A stretch of 64,000 nt of DNA from Pseudonocardia sp. HH130629-09 (GTDB lineage Bacteria > Actinomycetota > Actinomycetes > Mycobacteriales > Pseudonocardiaceae), in NCBI RefSeq assembly GCF_001294645.1, contig NZ_CP011868.1, forward strand, positions 5,022,001-5,086,000, in the 5' to 3' direction. The notes below the pieces were generated by a model that saw only the letters and a list, made by a program, of their open reading frames with translations, had not been told where the DNA came from and ran no database searches. This document shows, in pieces, positions 25,828 to 35,375 of this stretch (position 1 is the stretch's first letter; the number at the start of each line of letters is the position of its first letter). The position numbers were made by a program, and so were the translations under genes.

Positions 25828-27929
25828 GCCCTCCGGGTCACGATGATGTTCAGGCGGCTGTCGACGCGGGCGGTGAAGCCCGGGTGCAGCGGGACGGTGG
25901 AGCCGAACTCCTCGACGACGGCCGGGCCGTCGACGACCGCGCCGGGGACGAGGTCGGTCCGCCGGTACACCGGGGTGTCGAGGTAGCCCTGCGCGGCGTC
26001 GAAGCAGACCGGGCGCCGGCCCGCCGCGGCGACGACCGGGTCGGCGACGAGGTCGTGGGTGGCGATCTCCGGGCGGCGGATCGGGCCGATGCCCGAGACA
26101 CGGAGGTTGACCCACTCGACCTGCTGGCCGGGGTCGCCCGCGAAGTCGTAGCCGTAGAGGGCCCGGTGCGCGGCGTGGAAGGCGTCGGCGACCGCGGCCA
26201 GGGTGTCCGGGGTGACGGGTCCGTCCGGCACCGGGACGCGCACCTCGAAAGCCTGCCCGAAGTAGCGCAGGTCGGCGGTGCGGACGAAGGCGTGCTGCGC
26301 GTCCGGGAACCCCTCCCGGTCCAGCGCGGCGGCGGCCTGCGCGGTGAGGTCGTCGACGACGCGGGAGACCTCGGCCGGGTCGAGCCCGTCGGCCAGCGCG
26401 ACGTGGGTCTGCACGTAGTCGTTCTTCACGTCCACGGTGAGCAGGCCGAACGCGGACACGTTGCCGGGGTTCGGCGGGACCAGGACGGTCGGGACGCCGA
26501 GCACGTCGACGAGCCGGCACAGCAGCAGGGAGCCGGACCCGCCGAAGGTGGTGAGGGCGAAGTCGCGGACGTCGAGGCCGCGCTTGACGGTGACCTGGCG
26601 CAACGCGTTGGCCTGGTTCCAGGCGGAGATCTCCAGGACGCCGGCGGCGCAGGCCTCCGGGGTCAGGTCGAGCTCCTTGGCGAGGCGCTCGATGCCGGCG
26701 CGGGCGGCGTCGACGTCGAGCGGGATCTCCCCGCCGAGCAGGTGCGGGGGGATGCGGCCGAGGACGACGTGCGCGTCGGTGACGGTCACCTCGGTGCCGC
26801 CCCTGCCATAGCAGAGCGGACCGGGGTCGGCGCCGGCCGAGTGCGGGCCGACCTTGAGGGTGCCCTCCGGCGAGATCCAGGCGATCGAGCCACCGCCGGC
26901 GCCGACGGTCACGACGTCGATCATCGGGATCTTGGACGGGAACCGCCCGACCGTGCCCTCGGTGGTGAGCGTCGGCTCGCCCCCGATGACGACGCTGACG
27001 TCGGTGGAGGTGCCGCCGCCGTCGGAGGTGAGGACCCTGTCGTAGCCGGCCTCCTGCGCGATCAGCGCGGCGCCGAGCGCCCCGGCGGCGGGCCCGGACA
27101 GGACGGTCGTGATCGGCTGGTGGACGACCTCGTCGGCGGACAGGACGCCGCCGTTGGACTTCATGACGTAGAACGGGATCGCGCGGCCGTCGTACTCGGT
27201 GAGCCGCTCGGTGATGTTGGCGACGTAGGCCGACAGCCGCGGCTTCACCGCGGCGTCGACGAGGACCGTCGTGGCCCGCTCGAACTCGCGGTACTCGCGC
27301 AGGACCTCGCTGGACAGCGACACGACGGCGGCCGGGTGCTCCTCGGCGAGGACCTCCCGCATCCGCTGCTCGTGGGTGGGGTCGGCGTAGGCGTGGAGGA
27401 AGCAGACGCCCAGGGTGTCGACGCCGTGGTCGCGGAACCAGCGGGCGGTCGCGCGGGCCCCGGCCTCGTCGAACGGGCGGACCTCGGCGCCGGTGAAGTC
27501 GAGCCGGCCCTCCACCCCGCGGACCAGGTCGCGGGGCACGATCCGGTTCGGCTTGACCCAGAAGTAGGAGTTGCCGTAGCCGTCCGGCACCGACTGGCGG
27601 GCGATCTCCAGCATGGCCTCGTAGCCGGCGGTGGTCACGAAACCGAGCCGGCCGACCTTCCCCTCGAGCAGGAGGTTGGTGGCGACGGTCGTGCCGTGGC
27701 TGACGGCCTCGATGTCGGCGGCGGTGCGCATGCTCGTTCCGCCTGCGCTCCTCTGGGCCGCCCCCAGCAGCTCCAGGACCTTGTCGATGCCGGTGAGGAA
27801 ACCGTCGGCCGGGTTGGCCGGGGTGGAGGGCGTCTTGGTCGTGACGAGCTCGCCCGACCGTTCGTCGAAGGCGACGACGTCGGTGAACGTGCCACCGGTG
27901 TCGATGCCGATCCGGATGCGCCGGGTCAT
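25818..27929 (-). CDS. hyuA: Hydantoinase A / oxoprolinase-like ATPase subunit
   Basis: 703 residues from ATG 27929 with AGGAAGGA upstream. The ATPase start is RIRIGIDTGGTFTDVVAFDE, followed by VSHGTTVATNLLLEGK, MKSNGGVLSADEV, TVLSGPAAGALGA, LTSDGGGTSTDVS, VTVGAGGGSIAW and ADPGPLCYGRGG, all typical of HyuA/OplA. With HyuB it opens a cyclic amide using ATP (hydantoins, 5-oxoproline, N-methylhydantoin, lactams); related pairs are acetone or acetophenone carboxylases. Which ring it opens here is unknown. Confidence 0.93.
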   Translation of the reverse strand: MTRRIRIGIDTGGTFTDVVAFDERSGELVTTKTPSTPANPADGFLTGIDKVLELLGAAQRSAGGTSMRTAADIEAVSHGTTVATNLLLEGKVGRLGFVTTAGYEAMLEIARQSVPDGYGNSYFWVKPNRIVPRDLVRGVEGRLDFTGAEVRPFDEAGARATARWFRDHGVDTLGVCFLHAYADPTHEQRMREVLAEEHPAAVVSLSSEVLREYREFERATTVLVDAAVKPRLSAYVANITERLTEYDGRAIPFYVMKSNGGVLSADEVVHQPITTVLSGPAAGALGAALIAQEAGYDRVLTSDGGGTSTDVSVVIGGEPTLTTEGTVGRFPSKIPMIDVVTVGAGGGSIAWISPEGTLKVGPHSAGADPGPLCYGRGGTEVTVTDAHVVLGRIPPHLLGGEIPLDVDAARAGIERLAKELDLTPEACAAGVLEISAWNQANALRQVTVKRGLDVRDFALTTFGGSGSLLLCRLVDVLGVPTVLVPPNPGNVSAFGLLTVDVKNDYVQTHVALADGLDPAEVSRVVDDLTAQAAAALDREGFPDAQHAFVRTADLRYFGQAFEVRVPVPDGPVTPDTLAAVADAFHAAHRALYGYDFAGDPGQQVEWVNLRVSGIGPIRRPEIATHDLVADPVVAAAGRRPVCFDAAQGYLDTPVYRRTDLVPGAVVDGPAVVEEFGSTVPLHPGFTARVDSRLNIIVTRRAAQ

Positions 27930-28006
27930 CGGGGTCCTTCCTGCCTGGGGTCGGTGATGTCGATTGAACTCACCGACCGAGCGGTGGGACATGGCGACTT
28001 CTGCCG

Positions 28007-29422
28007 TCACAACACCGTTCGAGTGGCACTCTTCGCCAGTGCCTCGACCGCGGCCGCGACCTCCAGGAGGTACCGGTCGGCGCCGTGGCGGGCCACGATC
28101 TGGACGCCCACCGGGAGCCCGTCGGGAGTGGTCCCGAACGGCACCGAGACGGCCGGGCAGCCGGTCACAGTGATCAGGTACGCCGAACGCATCCAGTCCA
28201 GGTAGGAGTCCATCGGCATCCCGTCGACGGTGTCCGGGAACTCCCGGTCGGCCGGGAACGGCGGGACCTGCGACACCGGCAGCACCAGCACGTCGTGGTC
28301 GGCGAAGTACTCCCGCATCCGGTGCGCCAGCGTGGTGCGCCGCTGGAACGCGACGGCGACGTCCGCGCCGGTCAGCGACTCCCCCGCCCGGATGTTCGCG
28401 GCCAGCGAGGACTTGAACTCCGTCGGGTGCACGGCCAGCTGCAGACCGAACCGGGCCTGGAAGTGCCACGCACGCAGGGTGCGGAAGCACTCGTCGGCAC
28501 CCGTGAGGTCCGGGATCGAGCCGGTCACCGCCGCGCCCGCCCCGGCCAGTGCCACCCCGGCCGCCTCGACGACCGCCCGGACGATCCGGTCGACGGCGAA
28601 CGCCCCGTCCAGGTCGGCGGACAACCCCACCCGCAGCCCGGCGAGCGACGCCGGGACGACCGGTGCCCCGAAGGCCGCGCCGGGGTCGCCGAGCGCATGC
28701 GGCGCCCGCGGGTCCGGCCCGGCCAGCACCGACAGCAGCAGCGCCAGGTCGTCGACGGTGCGGGCCATCGGCCCACCGGTCGAGGTGGGCTCCCACATGT
28801 TCGCCGACGGCCACTCCGGCACCCGCCCCCAGGACGGCCGCAGTCCGACGACCCCGCAGAACGACGCCGGGTTGCGCAGCGAACCGCCCATGTCCGAGCC
28901 CTCCGCCAGCGGCACCATCCCGGTCGCCAGCGCACACGCCGCCCCGCCCGAGGACCCGCCGGCGGACCGGGTCGGGTCGTGCGGGTTGAGCGTGGTGCCG
29001 AACACCCGGTTGAACGTGTGCGAGCCGGCCGCGAACTCGGGGACGTTGGTCTTGCCGATCGTCACCGCACCGGCCGCCCGCACCCGCTCCACCAGCAGAT
29101 CGTCGGTGTCCGGGACGTGCTCGGCGAACAGCGGGGAGCCGTACGTGGTCCGCCAGCCGGCGACGGCGTGGGTGTCCTTGAACGCGAACGGCAGCCCGTG
29201 CAGCGGACCGGGCTCCGCCCCGGCGGCCAGTGCGCGGTCGGCGGCCTCGGCCCCGGCCCGGGCGCGTTCCTCGTCGAGGGAGACGATCGCGTTGAGCCGC
29301 GGGTTGCGCAGCGCGATCCGCTCCAGGTGCAGGTCGAGCAGCTCGCGGGCGGAGATCTCCTTGGCCCGGACCGCGGCGGCCTGTTCGCGGGCCGGGGTCG
29401 CGACCGTGATGTCGGCGCTCAC
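28007..29422 (-). CDS. Amidase (amidase signature family)
   Basis: 471 residues from GTG 29422, overlapping the CoxG stop by four bases. The Ser-cisSer-Lys triad is complete: Lys82 in LPFAFKDTHAV, Ser157 in TRSAGGSSGGAA and Ser181 in EGSDMGGSLRNPAS. These enzymes release ammonia from amides or split ureido compounds. In this operon it could hydrolyse malonamate to malonate, or act as a ureidomalonase; the sequence does not separate these. Confidence 0.92.
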   Translation of the reverse strand: MSADITVATPAREQAAAVRAKEISARELLDLHLERIALRNPRLNAIVSLDEERARAGAEAADRALAAGAEPGPLHGLPFAFKDTHAVAGWRTTYGSPLFAEHVPDTDDLLVERVRAAGAVTIGKTNVPEFAAGSHTFNRVFGTTLNPHDPTRSAGGSSGGAACALATGMVPLAEGSDMGGSLRNPASFCGVVGLRPSWGRVPEWPSANMWEPTSTGGPMARTVDDLALLLSVLAGPDPRAPHALGDPGAAFGAPVVPASLAGLRVGLSADLDGAFAVDRIVRAVVEAAGVALAGAGAAVTGSIPDLTGADECFRTLRAWHFQARFGLQLAVHPTEFKSSLAANIRAGESLTGADVAVAFQRRTTLAHRMREYFADHDVLVLPVSQVPPFPADREFPDTVDGMPMDSYLDWMRSAYLITVTGCPAVSVPFGTTPDGLPVGVQIVARHGADRYLLEVAAAVEALAKSATRTVL

Positions 29423-30099
29423 CGGCGACGCCCGACCACGGCGCCGACCAGCACGCCCAGCAGCGCGACCGCCGCGCCGATCCCGATGCCGCGGGTGAGC
29501 TCACCGCTGCCCGGGCCCCCGGCGGCGGGCGCGGACGTGAACACCTCCGCGCCGGTCATCGGCTCGGCGTAGGCCGGGGCGCCGACGAGCGGAGCCGGCT
29601 CCGCCACCGCTACGGCCGGCCCGGGGACGGCGGGCACAGCGGGCACGGCGGCCGCACCACCCGCGCCGATCGCCGCGCCGACGGCGTCGAAGAACCGGTC
29701 CGCCATCCGGGTGGACACGCTGGCGAGCATCCGCTGGCCGACGCCGCCGACCATGCCGCCGACCGTCGCGTCGGCAGTGTAGCCGATCCGGGTGCCGCCC
29801 GAGCCGAGGTCGTCGAAGGTGACGTCGACGACGGCGTCGACCGTGCCCGGCCCGCCCGCCCCGTTCAGGGTCATGACCAGCGACTCGTGCGGTTCCAGCT
29901 TCGACAGCGCGCAGCTGCCGGTGTAGGTGCCCCTGATCGCGGCGACCCCGGCGGTCACCGTCATCGCGTAGGCGTTCTCGCCGGTCGGCTCCAGCCGTTC
30001 GCAGCCGGGAATGGTCGCGACCAGCACCCGGGGGTCGAGCAGCGCCTCCCAGACCCGCTCGACCGGGTGCTCGACGACGTTGCTGCCACTGATCTTCAC
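29419..30099 (-). CDS. CoxG-like SRPBCC protein with membrane anchor
   Basis: 226 residues. Residues 1-145 form the CoxG/SRPBCC fold (MKISGSNVVEHPVERVWEALLDP, CERLEPTGENAYAMTV, MVGGVGQRMLAS). A Pro/Ala-rich linker leads to a single C-terminal membrane segment (GIGAAVALLGVLVGAVVGRRR). CoxG recruits CO dehydrogenase to the membrane and carries quinones; its presence right after the Mo hydroxylase suggests this hydroxylase also delivers electrons to the respiratory chain. Four-base overlaps join it to both neighbours. Confidence 0.87.
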   Translation of the reverse strand: MKISGSNVVEHPVERVWEALLDPRVLVATIPGCERLEPTGENAYAMTVTAGVAAIRGTYTGSCALSKLEPHESLVMTLNGAGGPGTVDAVVDVTFDDLGSGGTRIGYTADATVGGMVGGVGQRMLASVSTRMADRFFDAVGAAIGAGGAAAVPAVPAVPGPAVAVAEPAPLVGAPAYAEPMTGAEVFTSAPAAGGPGSGELTRGIGIGAAVALLGVLVGAVVGRRR

Positions 30100-32474
30100 G
30101 AGCGGTGCTCCTCACGCAGGCTGAACAGGTCCGACGGAGAGATCGGCATCGCGGTGACCGGGAAGCCCTCGGCATCGGAGACCGCGGCGGCGATCACCGC
30201 CGAGACCGGGATGACGCCCGCCTCGCCCGCCCCCTTGATGCCGAGGGGGTTGAGCGGCGAGGGCGTCTCCAGGTGGTCGATCTCGATCCCGTCGGGGACC
30301 TCGGACACGTACGGCATCAGGAAGTCCATGAAGGACGCGTTGAGCAGCTGGCCGGACTCGTCGTAGGCCATCCGCTCGTACAGCGCGCCGCCGACGCCCT
30401 GGGCGACGCCGCCGTGGATCTGTCCCTCGACGACCATCGGGTTGATCAGGTGACCGCAGTCGTGGACGACAGCGTAGCGCAGGATCCGGATCTCGGCGGT
30501 GTCCGGGTCGGTCTCGACGATCGCGGCGTGCATCCCGGAGGCGTAGGTCGCCCGAGGAGTGCTGTGGAAGTCGGTGCCCTCCAGACCCGGCTGTTCCCCG
30601 TCGGGCACCGGCAACGCGTCGGTGTCCCCGACCGAGAACTGGGTGGCGGCCTTCGATGCCTCGTCGAAGGCGTAGCGCAGCGGGTTGGACAGCACCGACA
30701 ACGTGCCCAGCGGGATCGACCGCTCGGTGCCCCGCACTCCCACCACGCCGTCGACGATCTCCAGGTCCGCGACGTCGACCTCGAGCGCGTCGGCGGCCAG
30801 CCGCAGGGCCTTCTCCTTCGTCCGCCGGGCGGCCTTGAGGACCGCCGAGCCGGACATGACCGCGGCCCGGGAGGCGAACGTGCCGACCGCGTAGGGCATC
30901 CGCCGGGTGTCGCCGGTGACGACCTCGACGTCGGAGAACCGCACCCCCAGCTCGTCGGCGACGATCTGGGCGAACGCGGTCTCGTGGCTCTGGCCCTGGG
31001 TGGTGAGCCCGGTCGCGACCGTGACCCGGCCGGTCGTCGCGACGTGCACGTGCGCACCCTCGTAGGGGCCGACGCCGGTGCCCTCGACGTAGCAGGCCAG
31101 CCCGATCCCGACGGTCAGGCCCTGCTCGGCGCACGCGCGGCGGAAGGCCGCGAACCCGTCCCAGTCGATCAGCGTGCGCAGCTTCTCCAGCAGGGCCGGG
31201 TAGTCGCCGGAGTCGTACTCCAGCGGCCTGCCGTCCTGGAAGATCAGGCCGTGGTCGTAGGGGAACTCGTGCGGCTGGATGAAGTTCACCGCGCGGACCT
31301 CGGCGCGGTCACGGCCCAGGTAGCCCGCGATCGCGTCCATCGTGCGTTCCATGGCGAAGCAGCCCTGGGGGCGCCCGGCGCCGCGGTACGGCGTCACGAT
31401 CACGGTGTTGGTGTAGAGCGAGGAGAAGGCGACCCGGTAGGCGCCCGGCTTGTACGGGCCGAGCAGCTGGGTCGAGGTGATGATCGGGACGATCAGGCCG
31501 TACGGGGTGTAGGCGCCGTGGTCGTGCCAGAACTCGACGTCGAGACCGAGCAGCCTGCCGTCGTCGTCGAAGCCGACCTCGACGTGCTGGACCTGGCCGC
31601 GCTCGTGGGCGGAGGAGACGAAGTGCTCGCGCCGGTCCTCCACGAACTTCACCGGCCGGCCCAGGGCGCGGGCGGCCATCGGGACCAGCAGTTCCTCCGG
31701 CCACGGGTGGACGATCTTGACACCGAAGCCGCCGCCGACGTCCGGGGTGATCACGTCGACCCGCCCGATGTCGAGGCCCAGCCGTGCCGCCACGGCGGCG
31801 CGGACCCCGGTGGAGCTCTGGGTGGAGGTCCACAGGACAAGCCGGCCGAGGGCGGGGTCCCAGCGGGCGACGGTGCCGCGGCCCTCCAGCGGCATGCACG
31901 CGCTGCGCTCGATCTCCAGGTCCAGCTCCAGGCGGTGTGGCGCCGCGGCGATGGCGGCGGGGGCGTCACCGACGGCCTGCTCCAGCCGGGCGCCGACGTT
32001 GCCGGGCACGTCGTCGTGCACGAGCCGCTCGGCCGCGCGTGCCGCCGCGATCCCGACGACGGCGGGCAGCACCTCGTAGTCGACGACGATCCGGTCGACG
32101 GCGTCCTCGGCCAGGTAGCGGTCCTCGGCGACGACGAACGCGACCGCCTCCCCGACGTGGTTGACCTCGTCGCCGGCCAGCGCGAACTGGGTGCGGCTGT
32201 GGGTCAGCGCGGGGTGCGGGATGAGCACGGGCAGCGGCTCCGCCATCGGGCCGGTCAGGTCGTCGTGGGTGTAGACCGCGTGCACGCCCGGCACGTCGAG
32301 GACACCGGACACGTCGATATCGCGGATGCGGGCGTGTGCGTGCGGGGAGCGCAGCACCGCGGCGTGCAGCACGCCGGGTCCGGGGTCGACGTCGTCGAGG
32401 TAGCGGCCGCCGCCGCGCAGGAAGCGCTGGTCCTCGACCCGCTGGACGCGCTGGCCCATGAGCTTGGTGGTCAC
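30096..32474 (-). CDS. Molybdenum hydroxylase large subunit (CoxL/XdhA type)
   Basis: 792 residues from GTG 32474 overlapping the small-subunit stop. Substrate-side domain at 1-150 (GQRVQRVEDQRFLRGGGRY, VLRSPHAHARI), then Mo-cofactor domains with DVGGGFGVKIVHPWPEE, TPYRGAGRPQGCFAMER, AVGTFASRAAV, HDCGHLINP and the catalytic-Glu motif IKGAGEAGVIP. It carries YRGAGR rather than the AYRCSFR loop of true CO dehydrogenase, so it is a form II/xanthine-dehydrogenase-like enzyme that hydroxylates N-heterocycles. Uracil to barbiturate is the reaction that fits the operon. Confidence 0.92.
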   Translation of the reverse strand: MTTKLMGQRVQRVEDQRFLRGGGRYLDDVDPGPGVLHAAVLRSPHAHARIRDIDVSGVLDVPGVHAVYTHDDLTGPMAEPLPVLIPHPALTHSRTQFALAGDEVNHVGEAVAFVVAEDRYLAEDAVDRIVVDYEVLPAVVGIAAARAAERLVHDDVPGNVGARLEQAVGDAPAAIAAAPHRLELDLEIERSACMPLEGRGTVARWDPALGRLVLWTSTQSSTGVRAAVAARLGLDIGRVDVITPDVGGGFGVKIVHPWPEELLVPMAARALGRPVKFVEDRREHFVSSAHERGQVQHVEVGFDDDGRLLGLDVEFWHDHGAYTPYGLIVPIITSTQLLGPYKPGAYRVAFSSLYTNTVIVTPYRGAGRPQGCFAMERTMDAIAGYLGRDRAEVRAVNFIQPHEFPYDHGLIFQDGRPLEYDSGDYPALLEKLRTLIDWDGFAAFRRACAEQGLTVGIGLACYVEGTGVGPYEGAHVHVATTGRVTVATGLTTQGQSHETAFAQIVADELGVRFSDVEVVTGDTRRMPYAVGTFASRAAVMSGSAVLKAARRTKEKALRLAADALEVDVADLEIVDGVVGVRGTERSIPLGTLSVLSNPLRYAFDEASKAATQFSVGDTDALPVPDGEQPGLEGTDFHSTPRATYASGMHAAIVETDPDTAEIRILRYAVVHDCGHLINPMVVEGQIHGGVAQGVGGALYERMAYDESGQLLNASFMDFLMPYVSEVPDGIEIDHLETPSPLNPLGIKGAGEAGVIPVSAVIAAAVSDAEGFPVTAMPISPSDLFSLREEHRS

Positions 32475-32956
32475 CGGGCGGCCCCGATCTCGGCGGCCCG
32501 CTCGACCGCCGTGACGATGTTCTGGTAGCCGGTGCAGCGGCAGAGGTTCCCGCCGATCATGTCGCGGGCCCGCTCGCGGGTGGGGCAGGGGTCGCGGCGC
32601 AGCCCGGCGGTGATCGTCGTCAGGAAGCCGGGGGTACAGAAGCCGCACTGCAGACCGTGGCACTCGGCGAAGGCCTGCTGGACCGGGGACAGCGACCCGT
32701 CGGGCTCAGTCAGCCCCTCGACGGTGGTGATCGCCCAGGACTGCGCGGCGACGGCGAGCATCAGACAGGCCCGTGCCGGCTCGCCGTCGAGCAGGATCGT
32801 GCAGGCCCCGCAGACCCCGTGCTCGCAGCCGACGTGGGTGCCGGTCAGGCCGAGGTCGTGGCGCAGCGCGTCGGACAGCAGCCGCCGTGCCGGGACCCGC
32901 AGGTCGTGGACGACGTCGTTCACCGTCAGCCGGATGTCGTGGAGCGTCTCGCTCAT
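32471..32956 (-). CDS. Molybdenum hydroxylase [2Fe-2S] subunit
   Basis: 161 residues. Two iron-sulfur centres: a plant-ferredoxin set (GCEHGVCGACTILLDGEPARAC, in part) and a C-terminal set with LQCGFCTPGF and GGNLCRCTGYQNIV. It passes electrons from the Mo site to FAD. Four-base overlaps on both sides show tight coupling within the M-S-L gene order. Confidence 0.95.
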   Translation of the reverse strand: MSETLHDIRLTVNDVVHDLRVPARRLLSDALRHDLGLTGTHVGCEHGVCGACTILLDGEPARACLMLAVAAQSWAITTVEGLTEPDGSLSPVQQAFAECHGLQCGFCTPGFLTTITAGLRRDPCPTRERARDMIGGNLCRCTGYQNIVTAVERAAEIGAAR

Positions 32957-33783
32957 CGCCCGCCTCCCTGCGCGGTCGCGTTCCGGGTCGCCACGGCCAC
33001 CACCCGGTCGGTCAGGACCCGGACCAGCTGTCGCCGGTAGGCCGCCGTGGAGTGGATGTCGGTGGCCGCGTCCAGGTGCTCGAGGGCGGCGTCGGCCCGG
33101 TCGGCCGGGGCGACACCGGTCAGGTCGACGACCACCGGGACGTCGCTCACCGACAGGTAGCCGACCCGGATCCGGTCGCCGTCGACGACCGCCCCCGCGC
33201 CGACCAGGGCGTAGTCGCCGTGCCGGCGGGCGACCTCGTCGAAGGCGACGCCCGCGCCCGCCGGCAGGGCGGGGAAGAACGCCGAGACGGCGATCTCGTC
33301 CGGGCCGACCGCCGACTCCAGCGGGCCGACGAACAGCTCACGCGCTCCGATCGTGCGCCGCCCGGCGGGCCCCTCGACGTCGAGCGACCCCTCCAGCAGC
33401 CGCAGCACCACCGGCATCTCGGCGGCGGCGTCGGCGTGCACGAGGGACCCGACGGTCGTGCCGCGGTTGCGGATCGTGGGGTGCGCGACGTGGGCCAGCG
33501 CGGCCGGCACCAGCGGCTGGACCCTGGCGAGCAGCGGTGACTCCAGGACCGCGGTGTGCCGGGCCAGCGCGCCGACCCGGACACCCCCTCCGACCTCGGT
33601 GATCGTGTCCAGGCCGGGTACCCCGTTGATGTCGACGACCAGGGACGGTGCGGCCAGCCGCATGGACAGCAGCGGCACGAGACTCTGTCCACCGGCCAGC
33701 ACCTTCGAGTCCGGCGCCGCGAGCGCGGCGACGGCCCCGGCCAGGTCCGTCGGGCGGACGTAGTCGAAGGGTGCGGGCTTCAC
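32953..33783 (-). CDS. Molybdenum hydroxylase FAD subunit (CoxM type)
   Basis: 276 residues. FAD-binding motifs KVLAGGQSLVPLLSMRLA and ATIRNRGT-like HPTIRNRGTTVGSLVHADAAAE are present, with the CO-dehydrogenase flavoprotein C-terminal domain (FDEVARRHGDYALVGAG). It takes electrons from the 2Fe-2S subunit. Second gene of the leftward operon, overlapping the permease stop. Confidence 0.94.
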   Translation of the reverse strand: MKPAPFDYVRPTDLAGAVAALAAPDSKVLAGGQSLVPLLSMRLAAPSLVVDINGVPGLDTITEVGGGVRVGALARHTAVLESPLLARVQPLVPAALAHVAHPTIRNRGTTVGSLVHADAAAEMPVVLRLLEGSLDVEGPAGRRTIGARELFVGPLESAVGPDEIAVSAFFPALPAGAGVAFDEVARRHGDYALVGAGAVVDGDRIRVGYLSVSDVPVVVDLTGVAPADRADAALEHLDAATDIHSTAAYRRQLVRVLTDRVVAVATRNATAQGGGR

Positions 33784-35192
33784 GGGCTGTCCTTCGCCTC
33801 CCCGTCGTCGACCCTGGTCGCCATCGTCCCGGCGGGCGTCCCGGACGGACCGGTCGTCCCGGACCGGCGGTCGCGCAGCGCGACGGCGTGGAAGTAGACG
33901 ATCACCAGGATGGTGCCGAGCGCGATGCCGCCCAGCTCGAACCCGTTGCCCAGGTCCAGCGCGACGCCGCCGATGCCGGCGACCATGCCCGCCGCGAGGC
34001 CGACGAGGTTACGGGGCTCGCCGAAGTCGACCCCGTTCTCCACCCAGATCTTGGCGCCGACCAGCGCGATCATCCCGTAGAGCACGAGCGTGATCCCGCC
34101 GAGCACGCCGCCGGGGATCGCCCCGACCAGCACGCCGAACTTGGGGCACAGGCCGAGCAGGATCGCCACGGCGGCCGCGACGTAGTAGGCCGCGGTGGAG
34201 TACACCCTGGTCGCACCCATGACGCCGATGTTCTCGGCGTAGGTCGTCGTCGGGGACCCGCCGAACAGGCTGGCCAGCGCGGTGGCGGCGCCGTCGGCGC
34301 CCAGCGCCCGGCCCAGGTAGGGGTCGAGGTCGTCGCCGGTCATCTCGGCGACAGCCTTGACGTGCCCCAGGTTCTCGGCGACCAGCGCGATGACGCCGGG
34401 GAGCACCAGGAGCACGAACATCAGCGAGAAGCTGGGCGCGTGCACGGCCGGGACGCCGTCGTCCAGGGTCCCGCTGGGCAGTCCGAACCAGGCGGCGTCG
34501 GCCAGGCCCTCGAAGGAGACGCGCGAGTGCGGCTCCGGGGTGCAGTCCGCACCGCCGCAGGAGGTGATCGGGCCGCTCAGGAGGTCGAGCAGCCAGGAGA
34601 GCACGAACCCGAAGACGAGCGCGAGGAACACCGCGATCCGTCCCCAGAACCCGCGGAACAGCACGGCGGCGCAGACCAGGAACGTCGCGGTGAGCAGCGC
34701 GGTCCACTGGTCCACCGGCCAGTACACCGATGCGACGACCGGGGCCAGGTTGAACCCGATCAGCATGACGACCGCACCGGTCACCGCGGGCGGGAGCACC
34801 CGGTGCACGAGCCGGGCGCCTGCGAGGTGCACGAACACACCGATCGCGAGCAGCACCAGGCCGGAGACCATGATCGCCCCGGTCACGGCGGCGGAGTCGC
34901 CGCCGGCCGCCCGGATCGCCGCGACCCCGCCGACGAAGGCGGCGCTGGTGCCGAGGTAGCTGGGCACCATGTTCTTGCAGACGACCAGGAACAGGACGGT
35001 GCACAGGCCCGAGAACAGGATCGCGAGGTTGGGGTCCAGCCCCATCACCACGGGGAACACGAAGGTCGCCCCGAACATCGCGACGACGTGCTGCATCCCC
35101 AGCCCGACCGTCTTCCCCCAGGGGAGCCGCTGGCGGGGTGCGACCGCCTCCCCCGGCCCCGGATCGACCACTTCCCACCTGAACATCGACAT
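33780..35192 (-). CDS. NCS2 nucleobase:cation symporter (uracil/xanthine permease)
   Basis: 470 residues from ATG 35192 (MSMFRWEVVDPG) with GAAGGG upstream; an upstream GTG at 35213 is less likely. The NCS2 signature is clear: QHVVAMFGATFVFPVVMGLDPNLAILFSG, given in part as QHVVAMFGATFVFPV, then VALVAENLGHVKAVAEMTG and FGGSPTTTYAENIGVMG, the UraA-type substrate loop. About 14 membrane segments. It should import uracil, xanthine or a related base, and heads the operon, which points to the pathway substrate. A -10-like TAGCTT lies about 45 bases upstream. Confidence 0.92.
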   Translation of the reverse strand: MSMFRWEVVDPGPGEAVAPRQRLPWGKTVGLGMQHVVAMFGATFVFPVVMGLDPNLAILFSGLCTVLFLVVCKNMVPSYLGTSAAFVGGVAAIRAAGGDSAAVTGAIMVSGLVLLAIGVFVHLAGARLVHRVLPPAVTGAVVMLIGFNLAPVVASVYWPVDQWTALLTATFLVCAAVLFRGFWGRIAVFLALVFGFVLSWLLDLLSGPITSCGGADCTPEPHSRVSFEGLADAAWFGLPSGTLDDGVPAVHAPSFSLMFVLLVLPGVIALVAENLGHVKAVAEMTGDDLDPYLGRALGADGAATALASLFGGSPTTTYAENIGVMGATRVYSTAAYYVAAAVAILLGLCPKFGVLVGAIPGGVLGGITLVLYGMIALVGAKIWVENGVDFGEPRNLVGLAAGMVAGIGGVALDLGNGFELGGIALGTILVIVYFHAVALRDRRSGTTGPSGTPAGTMATRVDDGEAKDSP

Positions 35193-35375
35193 GGCGATCC
35201 CTTCACACGGCACCGGAGACCCGACTCAAGCTAACCCTGGTGATTCACGGAGCTGCGGATTGACCGCGTGATCGGCTGGCGGCGGATCCGGTCCGGTTCG
35301 TTCGATGGGTGGGCATGGCGAAGGGGCCGGCCTGCGCGTTCTGCCGGGAGCTCCCGCCGCTCGTCGTGTCGGGCT

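Noticed and set aside
28007..29504. HyuA fused to an upstream region giving a 1228-residue protein
   Set aside because: The extra part is another frame of the amidase gene. HyuA has its own start at 27929.
30096..33783. Aerobic CO dehydrogenase (coxMSL)
   Set aside because: The large subunit has YRGAGR in place of the AYRCSFR active-site loop of true CO dehydrogenase, and the neighbours point to N-heterocycles.
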